A DNA stretch of 64,000 nucleotides from Magnolia sinica. Its lineage: Eukaryota; Streptophyta; Magnoliopsida; Magnoliales; Magnoliaceae. Shown in pieces: positions 55,151 through 64,000 of this stretch (positions are counted from its first letter, which is position 1; each line of letters begins with the position of its first letter). The stretch spans positions 70,085,501 through 70,149,500 of the forward strand of contig NC_080590.1 of assembly GCF_029962835.1 (NCBI RefSeq), written 5' to 3'. The translations under genes were made by a program, and so were the position numbers. The notes below the pieces were generated by a model. It ran no database searches. It saw nothing but the letters and a program-made list of their open reading frames with translations, and was not told where the DNA came from.

Positions 55151-57193
55151 TGTCATGCTCCAAACTCGAAAATCGGATTCACGAGAATCTCGATTGTCGA
55201 ATCCGATGTCGACAGCCTCCGTAATACCCCATTCTCGGCTCCTGGTGCCCATATGCCAGGTTCCAATCCTAGGATCCTATAAGGAGGATTTTCCAACGTA
55301 CATTTATCTCATAAGAAGCATAACCACAAGTTTACCCAAATCACAAAGGTAACATCATCATCACATATCCACTAATATAAACATTTGAATACAATGCTAA
55401 AAGGGAAATACATATGTCAAAATCAAAGCTCCAAAAGTTAGCTACATGCTCCAACCTCCACGCTGCTGCAACCTAACATTACCTTCACGCATCTATCATG
55501 CATAAGCTTATAGAAAGCTTAGAGGGTGGTGTAAGTGTGTGCATAAGGTAAGTGCCAAGTATTCAATATAATGCCATACTCATACAATATCGAAAATACT
55601 GGTAATATCATGAATCATATGATATTAGAGTAAGCAGAACTACTGACAAGTCCATAAAGATATCATCAACCTTATCCAGGATATGTGATGAAAAGACATA
55701 GTAAGCCAATGTCATATACTGAGAAAGTAATGTAAATCGCTATGTAATGCGGAAACATAATAAACCAGATATCAGATATCGAGGATGCAATGCAATATAC
55801 AATTCGGAAGAGCTACGAATACCATCAACCTCATCTAGGTCATATAAATGCAGAAACATAGCAACCCAGAATGCCATATGCCGAGGATGTAATGCAATAT
55901 GCAATATGTAGTGCGAATGAAATGACCAAGCTGCAGTGTGAATTCAGGATGGTAATAAGTGGTATCATAGGCTATGAGGCCTATCACAAAGTACTTCTAT
56001 CCAAACCAGTCACATACCTAAATTTGGATAGATAGACTCAATGTGGTAAGATCCTGAGCTCAGGTTAGTCCCGTACCCCAACCGAAATCCTGGCCATTGT
56101 GAAAGTATACATAACGATTAGTTGCGCACCACCAATCCGAGTGGATAGTGAATGAATGAATGAATATAATGATGAGTATGCAACTCCTGCTCCATAAAGC
56201 AGTACTGTACATCTCTGGGATCTTCACCGGGGTCTAGTACACTCCAAGATGGCTACTGCCCCAGCTGGCTATGTAGCCCAGTGAGTGTAAAAGACCTCAT
56301 TACCCACTTACCAGTAGTATACCAATGTCTACTCGGCTCATCGATAGCGGACCCATTTGGGAGCTGGTCAAACTCAGCCTAGTTTATAGCCCCCTCACTC
56401 AGGCGGATAAGGCACACTCCCTCCTAACCGACCATGACACAGTGGGGGACACAACCTACTAGTATTCGACACTCGGGCGCTCATTTTATCCACTCAGTAT
56501 AGACGTTGGGGCGTCTCCTAGCCTCGGAGGTTTATGGACTTTCACCCATGGACACCCAAAGTACCCAAATGCTCGAACCAAACATTTTCGGTGTCCCATC
56601 TGGCCATCCATGACATGCCTGTGGAGGTCACAACCCTTATGTCGCTAGGGCGTACAGGAATCACAATCACACAATGCAATATGCATGAGTCATGTAGTCC
56701 AACCATGCATCAATCCTATGCATACCTACGCTCATGTGGGATAACTCCACCTATCAGGGAGTCCCATAAACCACCTACCCAATGACATATGCAATGGTCA
56801 ACCACATCACATAACAAACATGTAGATGATGCGTATGGGCGTGTATCATGATGCTATGTTGTCACATACTCATAATCGGTATCAATAACTGACATTGACA
56901 ATCAACCTCGACAATGTGGACATTTAACTAACATTGCCCCCAAGGAATGACCCACATAGAGCTTAACATATACTGGACCCATGGCCTCACACAAGGGCCA
57001 AATATACAACACCATGGGCCTCACTCAAGAGCTTAATACACATCACGATGGGCCTTTCACATGGGCCTAACATACATCATCATGGGCTCCATCGCCTAGC
57101 CCTTAAATGCATCACAATGGGCCTCATCACATAGGCCTCATATACATCACGTTGGGCCTTAAACACGAGCTGAATACACATCACAACAGGCCT
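55151..57193 (-). mobile_element. Tekay-type LTR 'B', 3' portion, cut by the palindrome centre
   Basis: TGTCATGCTCCAAACTCG at 55151 is the complement of a ...GGAGCATGACA LTR end. It is closely related to LTR A (compare 43330-43440 with 55280-55385). AAGCTT...ATAAGCTT block at about 55505-55520; GGCCCA words from 56940. The 5' portion is absent: at 57194 the sequence reverses. Confidence 0.8.
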
Positions 57194-57194
57194 G

Positions 57195-59236
57195 AGGCCT
57201 GTTGTGATGTGTATTCAGCTCGTGTTTAAGGCCCAACATGATGTATATGAGGCCTATGTGATGAGGCCCATTGTGATGCATTTGAGGGCTAGGCAATGGA
57301 ACTCATGATGATGTATGTTAGGCCCATGTGAAAAGCCCATCGTGATGTGTATTAAGCTCTTGAGTGAGGCCCATGGTATTGTATATTTGGCCCTTGTGTG
57401 AGGCCATGGGTCCAGTATATGTTAAGCTCTATGTGGGTCATTCCTTGGGAGCAATGTTAGTTAAATGTCCACATTGTCGAGGTTGATTGTCAATGCCAGT
57501 TATTGATACCGATTATGAGTATGTGACAGCATAGCATCATGATACACGCCCATACGCATCATCTACATGTTTGTTATGTGATGTAGTTGACCATTGCATA
57601 TGTCATTGGGTAAGTGGTTTATGGGACTCCTTAATAGGTGGAGTTATCCCACATGAGCGTAGGTATGCATAGGATTGATGCATGGTTGGACTACATGACT
57701 CATGCATATTGCATTATGTGATTGTGATTACTGTACGCTCTAGCGACATAAGGGTTGTGACCTCCACAGGCATGTCGTGGATGGCCAGATTGGACACCGA
57801 AAATATTTGGTTCGAGCATTTGGGTACTTTGGGTGTCCATGGGTGAAAGTCCATAAACCTCCGAGGCTAGGAGACGCCCCAATGTCTACACTGAGTGGAT
57901 AAAATGAGCGTCCGAGTGCCGAATACTAGTAGGTTACGTCTCCCACTGTGTCATGGTCGGTTGGGAGGGAGTGTGCCTTATCCGCCTGAGTGAGGGGGCT
58001 ATAAACTAGGCTGAGTTTGACCAGCTCCCAAATGGGTCCACAATCGATGAGCCGAGTAGACATTGGTATACTACTGGCAAGTGGGTAATGAGGTCTTTTA
58101 CACTCACTGGGCTACATAGCCAGCTGGGGCAGTAGCCATCTTGGAGTGTACTAGACCCCGGTGAAGATCCCAGAGATGTACAGTACTGCTTTGTAGAGTA
58201 GGAGTTGCATACTCATCATTATATTCATTCATTCATTCACAATCCACTCGGACTGGTGGTGTGCAACTAATCGTTATGTATACATTCACAATGGCCAGGA
58301 TTTCGGTTGGGGTGCGCGACTAACCTGAGCTCAGGATCTTACCACATTGAGTCTATCTATCCAAATTTAGGTATGGGACTGGTTTGGATAGAAGTACTTT
58401 GTGATAGGCCTCATAGCCTAGGATTCCACGTATTACCATCCTGAAGTCACACTGCAGCTTAGTCATTTCATTCGCACTACATATTGCATATTGCATTACA
58501 TTCTCGGCATATGGCATTCTGGGTTGCTATGTTTCTGATTTATATGACCTAGATGAGGTTGATGGTATTCGTAGCTCTTCCGAATTATATATTGCATTGC
58601 ATCCTTGATATCTGATATCTGGTTCGTTATGTTTCCGCATTACATAGCGATTTACATTACTTTCTCAGTATACGACATTGGCTTACTATGTCTTTTCATC
58701 ACATATCCTGGATAAGGTTGATGATATCTTTATGGACTTGTCAGTAGTTCTGCTTACTCTGATATCATATGATTCATGATATTACCAGTATTTTCGATAT
58801 TGTATGAGTATGGCATTATATTGAATACTTGGCACTTACCTTATGCACACACTTACACCACCCTCTAAGCTTTCTATAAGCTTATGCACGATAGATGCGT
58901 GCAGGTGATGTTAGGTTGCAGCAGCGTGGAGGTTGGAGCATGTAGCTAACTTTTGGAGCTTTAATTTTAACATATGTATTTCCCTTTTAGCATTGTATTC
59001 AAATGTTTATATTAGTGGATATGTGATGATGATGTTACCTTTGTGATTTGGGTAAACTTATGGTTATGCTTCTTATGAGATAAATGTACGTTGGAAAATC
59101 CTCCTTGTAGGATCCTAGGATTGGAACCTAGCATATGGGCACCGGGAGCCGAGAATGGGGTATTACGGAGGCCGTCGACATCGGATTCGACAATCGGGAT
59201 TCTCGTGAATCCGATTTCCGAGTTTGGAGCATGACA
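57195..59236 (+). mobile_element. LTR B, right palindrome arm (3' portion of a Tekay-type LTR)
   Basis: Inverted copy of 55151-57193, ending GGAGCATGACA. Contains TCTAAGCTTTCTATAAGC at 58863-58880 followed by the conserved TTATGCACGATAGATGCG block. Confidence 0.85.
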
Positions 59237-59264
59237 TTACCAATCGAACATCCCGACCCCTAGG
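59237..59264 (+). pseudogene. 28-bp Tat-like gag piece, right arm
   Basis: Mirror of 55123-55150, between LTR B end and LTR A start. Confidence 0.5.
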
Positions 59265-60410
59265 TGTAAGGCCCATATCTTAGTCCGTACCATTCCATAG
59301 GGTCTTGTGATCCTCCCCATCGAATTTTGGCAACCTGTGACCTATAAATGACGTTTGCGTATGACACTAAGTCGTATCCCATAGATCTGAGTCGGCTCGA
59401 CCCGAGACTTATACCCTTACGACCGCACCGTCGTCACAATTCAATAGCGCGTCTCGCACGCCAATGCGATAACCAGGCCAGGAGTTGTGGGCCCGCATTT
59501 ATTTTAAGAAAACGCCACACGTTGCAAATCCTGAGAAGAGAATCTTTACAATCTATCAAATCAATCCTATCAATTAATCAAGTACAACACCCATCCCTCT
59601 CTTATCAACAAGGCATGACAACCCATACCTCTCTCATCCAAAGTCAACTCTCTCTCTCTCTCCACCCATCCCTTCCTTACACCCATCATCATCCCTCTCT
59701 CCCATCCATTACACACACACACACTCTCTCTCTCTCTCTCATTTCTCTCTTCACTCCCAAGCAACCTAAGAGTGTGGATGTCCAAGCTAAGGAGAGAAAA
59801 GAGAGGAGCCTAGTGTGGCCCACTTCCTACCACCCAATCTCCCATCTTAGTCATCCAACCTTCATCAACTTCCATCAAAGGGAAAGCCAAGGAGTTTAGG
59901 AATCTAAGAAGCCAAGAAGGAGTGAAATCGGTGGGTGTTTTTATAAGATTAGATTGTATTTTGATGATGGTCCATGTGGGACCTATCGATCGATGGTATG
60001 GATCTCACTTTGGACCCTAGGTGTTTTTCGATAGCCCACCATGATTTATAATTCATTGCATGATGGGGTCATTCTCCATGGACCCCATCATGATGTTTAT
60101 TTTTCCATTGTGAAAAGGATCATTTAGACCTTACATTTTTTTTATTAGCGTGCCCACATATAATGAGACCCATCTTGATATATGCATTGTAATCCTAGGA
60201 GGGCTCATAGTGGCGGAGCCCTCCACCTCTCTCTCTCTCACTCTTAATGTATGGCCCACCTGATGATACACATATGATGATCTAGACTGTTTGCTTGCGG
60301 GACCCATCTTACTACCCATTTTTGGGTAAGTTTGGATGATGGTGGAAAATACAAGATAAGCTTGATCCGGGGCTGGGTGGCCCACCCATGTGGATCCCAC
60401 CGTGATGTAT
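59265..60410 (+). mobile_element. LTR A 5' part, right palindrome arm
   Basis: Begins TGTAAGGCCCATATC; inverted copy of 53970-55122, about 7 bp shorter. A frame at 59348-59899 is LTR sequence, not a gene. Confidence 0.85.
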
Positions 60411-63400
60411 GGTTTTAAATCAGGTTCACCCCTAACCAGTACAACCTACACTTAGGTTGACACAACGTGTCTACACGACACAATTTATGCTCCCATGAGT
60501 AAAGGTCAACACATAACACCCAGCTTTTAGGCCCAACTGGCCAATGATCCACACAAGGAACCTAACAGAGGTTTCACGACAGGTTCACCTCTAATCGGAG
60601 GTATTAAATAGGTTCACCTCTAACCAGTTTATGCTCTCCACACAGCAAGGGTCAACACAAAGCACCCCCATGCACACTCTCGTCGGAGGCCTCCTATGAG
60701 GACTTGCAATGGGGTGAGAAACACCTTAGACCCAATCCTACAGAAGGAATGATCACAAGGGTCCTTTAGACTCTAATGACTTACAGCTAAGTAGATGAGC
60801 CCCGTTCAGCACGTTGTCGAAGATCTCCTCCTTTGTTGATGAAGAATCTTCTGCTTCCTTAAACAACAACTCAGAAGATGTACCAATACATGACGACGGG
60901 TTGGGTCAAGGTTATGATGGAATCCTACTCTATTAAATGTTTTCCTATAAGGGAGATAGAGCGATTTTAATCATCTATACATTCAAGGCATCCCAGCCTA
61001 ATGATTTGCCATTAAGGTGGTAGCTGCAGGATCCTTGAATACGGAAGTTCATTCCCCAATCCACTCTATTGAATGTCAATGATGAGGGTGGATTGGAAGA
61101 TGAACTCCTATGAGAGAAAAGGCTTAGGGTATATGATCTAGGGTTTAAACACACAAAAGCACTCTCTATTTTCTCTGTCCAACAACCAAGGGCAAGCTTT
61201 CGTTAAATAGGCAAAAGGTTCCAACGGATATAAAACGGTCATATTTTTTACAGAGGTTGATATCATCGAACAGGGTCGATATCATCAAGAGTATACTCTC
61301 GATAGCATCGATTGGCCGCTCGATGATACGAACTCAAATGTCAAACACTTTTGTCACCTTTTGCCAGCTAGTCGAGGAAATCGAACATGCGTCGATGTCA
61401 TCAGATTTTAAAATCCGATTTCATCGACACGAGGTTCAATTCCTCGACATTTGAAATTGTGAGAGACTTACCTTTGAAGATTTTCATGAAAATGATATGA
61501 TCGAGCATCACTCGATATCATTGAAATTTGAATATCGATGATATCGAGGGCAGTGTCAATTCATCGATAATTCCAAGGAATTTTCCTATAAGCTTGCTGA
61601 ACAGTTTCGGTCCTCTTTTGATGACATCAACCATGCCTCGATATGATCGATATGTGAATATCAATTTTATTGAGTGACTCTCGATCCAAGAAAAAACATC
61701 CTGAGAAACTTGCTGGATAGAAATGCGTCCCAATCCGATATCATCAAAGGACTTTCGATATCATCGAGATTTGAATTCCGAGGATATCGAGGAGCTCTTC
61801 GATATATCAAGCTTTACATGATTTGCCTTAACAAAACTTTGGACACAACAGACCTGATGACAAATTATCAAGTCTATTCGATGGACTTGAGATTCAAATT
61901 TCGATGATATCATACCGCTTGTTGATACATCGATAATTCCATCCAAAGATCTTTGTGGTTGCTGGACATGTTATGTCCTTATTTCAATAATATCGAGTGA
62001 GCTTCGAGGACATCGACAATAGGGTTCGATTTCATCGAACTACTTGTCGATAAATCGACAAAGGAAAAAAACTTAGAGATTTTTCTAAGTTGGAAAAAAG
62101 TTTTCTAACCATAATCCCTTAGGGTGTTCTATCCAATTTTAAGGATTTTAATTACCTAGTGTTTTGGGACATGGGATGTGAGGCTAAGATTTACCTATGA
62201 CAAGTTCAGGCACACATCTAGTTGAGGCAGACACTTGATTAATCTTCCTATGGGGCTTTTCTGTCTAGCTGACTTAATGCTCTCACTAATTGACAAATCG
62301 GGGCACTTTCAATCTCCCCCTTTGTCAATTACGTAACAAAACACCGAAACACCCTAGTTGAACGTCTAGACTAACACCCTAAATTGTGTGTACATGAACT
62401 TTACACAATTTTACAAGGTTATCTAGTGAGCACACACACACATTCAGTAGTTGCTCCCCCTAATAATAATCTACCCCTGTCTCCTTGCAGCTGCTCCCCC
62501 TAACACCTGCACCACCATCCGCAAACAGATACACAATTTTTCTTTGGGGTGGATTTGTTATCCCCCTTTTCGTCAGTCATTGGCAAAGGATAATGTAATA
62601 GTGGATATTGACTGAAGTTGAAACAATTAGGAGAACCAAAATGCAGGGCATAAGCAGAGTAGATATAAAAGAACATTCCTGGAAAGCATATCAGCTCAAA
62701 GAAAACCTGTGATGATTAATAGTAGGAGTATAGAGAGCAAGCACCATAGTTGAGATAAACCAAATGAAAATAAGAAAATAGGGATAAGGTTCACAGATGA
62801 TAGCAGCATTCAAAGCAGATGAGTAAGTAAACCGAACTAAAATGACAGTAAGATATATGAGATAGCCATGGCCCAAAATATCCAAATACACACACACACA
62901 CACACACACACACAGCCCAAGATTGGCAGTAGTATAATCATTCATCCCAAACCTTAAAAAAATCAAGCCCATCCATGGGCACCCAAAAACTGCTACAAGT
63001 ATCTAGCCCATCCATGGGCATATACATATCTAAAAAAAAAAACTGTCAGACTATGCAGGTTAGTAATCTATCACATACACTCATGGGATCGTAGGGCATT
63101 TAAAAAGATACCAATGCCCATACGCAGAGATAAGAGAAGAGTGTATGTGATAGTTCCCGGATGTTAGCACTATGGCAGAGGAGTGGAGGAAGACGGTGCA
63201 TTTGGATTCTTCTAACTCAAACAAGAGTGTGTGATTTTCATTTTGAAGGAGCATGTTTTTATCTTTTAATAGCTCAACCTGTTTGTTTAGTTTGTCAGAC
63301 TCAGATTTAAGGAAGGTATTGATTCTTTCTAATCTATCATTATCTGAATGATATTGCAGTAAATCATTAATTAGATGTGTATTAATTTCCAAAGTTTTAT

Positions 63401-64000
63401 TTAGATCTTTTTGCAGCAATTCCTTTTTGTTTTCAGATATTCCAAGTCTTTTAAGGATGTTGATGCTATGAATGTAGAGTTGATTGAAAGCATTCTGTAA
63501 TTTGTTCTGTTCTTCTTCTTCCTTTTCAGTCTCCTCATTATCCGATGGAAATGATTCAGTGGCTTGTGGTTCTTTAACATTCTCGGTTTCAGTGGGAATG
63601 GTTGAGGCAGTGGAGACCATAAGAATTTTCAGAGATTTCTGGTCTCCATCACTCTCTGAGTCACTAGATTCTGAATTTAACTCTTCTGTATCATCCCATG
63701 TGGTTGCCATTGCCTTTCCTGTGGTTTTTCCATTTAGGCATTCAGTAGACAGATGTCCAAACTTTTGACAGGTATAACATTGTGGTTCCTTGGACTTTTT
63801 ACCAGATTTACCTGTGAAATGTTTGTTGTTCATCTGTCTTCCTTTAAATGGACGGCCACGATTTTTCTGAAAGAACTTTATGAACCGTTGTGCTAACAGG
63901 GCCACTTCCTCATCTTCATTTTCTCTTTCACTTTCAATGTCCTTAGTTGTTGTATTCTTTGAGGTTTTAAGGACAGTAGTTTTGGATTTGGGAGTTTGTT
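60411..64000 (-). mobile_element. TR-GAG element, right palindrome arm, incomplete at the window end
   Basis: Minus strand: shortened 3' LTR 62311-60411, polypurine tract about 62312-62323, non-coding internal region, gag from 63081 to beyond 64000. The TCGAT-type word array is at 61255-62060. The 5' LTR, if included in the duplication, would be right of the window. Confidence 0.85.
63081..64000 (-). pseudogene. gag: Gag of the TR-GAG element, right-arm copy, open through the window edge
   Basis: Stop at 63081-63083 (minus). The frame is open to the window end at 64000, more than 300 codons. The equivalent of the left-arm stop at 50359 would lie just beyond the window. The zinc knuckle is intact at about 63738-63779. 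Relative to the left copy I see ten residue changes over the 274 residues (among them a Pro to Leu just after the knuckle and Lys to Glu in the coiled coil), most explained by single transitions. Whether the N-terminal half shares the four stops of the left copy cannot be seen. It was part of a non-autonomous element; there is no sign of a cellular role. Confidence 0.8.

Larger units (their letters stand above)
50381..64000. repeat. Giant inverted repeat (palindrome), arms at least 6.8 kb, centre at 57194
   Basis: Left arm 50381-57193, right arm 57195-64000 and continuing past the window. The centre reads CACAACAGGCCT-G-AGGCCTGTTGTG (57182-57206), one unpaired base. Landmarks pair along the whole length: LTR B end 55151 with 59236, LTR A start 55122 with 59265, TR-GAG/LTR A junction 53969 with 60411, 3' LTR start 52069 with 62311, gag stop 51300 with 63081, 50381 with 64000. 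Coordinate sums run 114,387 to 114,380, so few net indels. In the first ~330 bp from the centre I count 8 mismatches, all transitions; the 274-residue gag frames differ at 10 residues. Microsatellites differ between arms (51468-51491 versus 62887-62915). Confidence 0.95.

Noticed and set aside
59348..59899. 183-codon plus-strand ORF as a gene
   Set aside because: It lies wholly in the first 640 bp of LTR A, is Ser/Leu/His-rich over a CT/CA tract, and its mirror in the left arm (54613-54864 region) is broken.
50381..64000. The inverted repeat as terminal inverted repeats of a giant DNA transposon (e.g. a foldback element)
   Set aside because: The centre has no internal cargo, and the arms contain an ordinary nest of LTR elements with junctions older than the duplication; no transposon termini are seen within the window.

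Overview
The window is plant nuclear DNA made almost entirely of nested, decayed transposable elements. The evidence is Ty3/gypsy chromovirus and Ty1/copia polyproteins, methionyl-tRNA primer sites, long LTRs with 5-bp target duplications, a CACTA end, plant-mobile-domain sequence, and exons of two plant housekeeping genes (an ARF-GAP with a BAR domain and PEX22). I see no intact host gene. The many GGCCCA/GATGTAT-rich LTRs remind me of magnoliid-type genomes, but that is a weak guess. Layout, left third: 0.2-1.5 kb is a dead intronless gene resembling the 'putative plant transposon protein' (Transposase_32) family. 1.8-9.6 kb is a Tekay-like gypsy element: gag, protease, reverse transcriptase, RNase H, integrase, chromodomain, polypurine tract and a 3.1-kb 3' LTR. 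It cuts into a minus-strand copia (SIRE/Maximus-like) element at 9.6-18.3 kb, whose gag is itself split by a 3.8-kb solo LTR with perfect CATAT duplications. The copia element apparently sits in an older related LTR (18.3 kb onward). Middle: 19.4-29.3 kb holds a TC microsatellite, a 3.7-kb solo LTR, broken exons of an AGD-type ARF-GAP and of PEX22, and the right end of a CACTA transposon. 29.3-32.1 kb is a plant-mobile-domain pseudogene. 32.9-34.9 kb is a 2.0-kb copia solo LTR with perfect GTCTC duplications. 35.7-38.9 kb has gypsy gag fragments in opposite orientations. 38.9-42.3 kb is mostly unassigned, with hairpin MITE-like elements. Right third: a minus-strand Tat-like gag (42.3-43.2 kb) is split by a long Tekay-type LTR, which is split by a gag-only (TR-GAG) copia derivative at 47.3-54.0 kb. 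The flanking LTR and gag resume after it, followed by part of a second LTR. At 57,194 the whole series turns back on itself. Positions 57,195-64,000 are the reverse complement of 50,381-57,193 at roughly 2-3% divergence, with a one-base centre, and the palindrome runs off the window end. This >13.6-kb near-spacerless inverted duplication is the most unusual structure here. Other points of note are arrays of quasi-palindromic words in the U3 of the copia LTRs, a GGCCCA/GATGTAT minisatellite carried in the Tekay-type LTRs, a TR-GAG element whose 3' LTR stops about 440 bp early beside a near-match of its target duplication, and a possible gene-carrying CACTA element. No open reading frame here is likely to make a working pol protein; the only long unbroken element frame is the C-terminal part of the TR-GAG gag, present in both palindrome arms.
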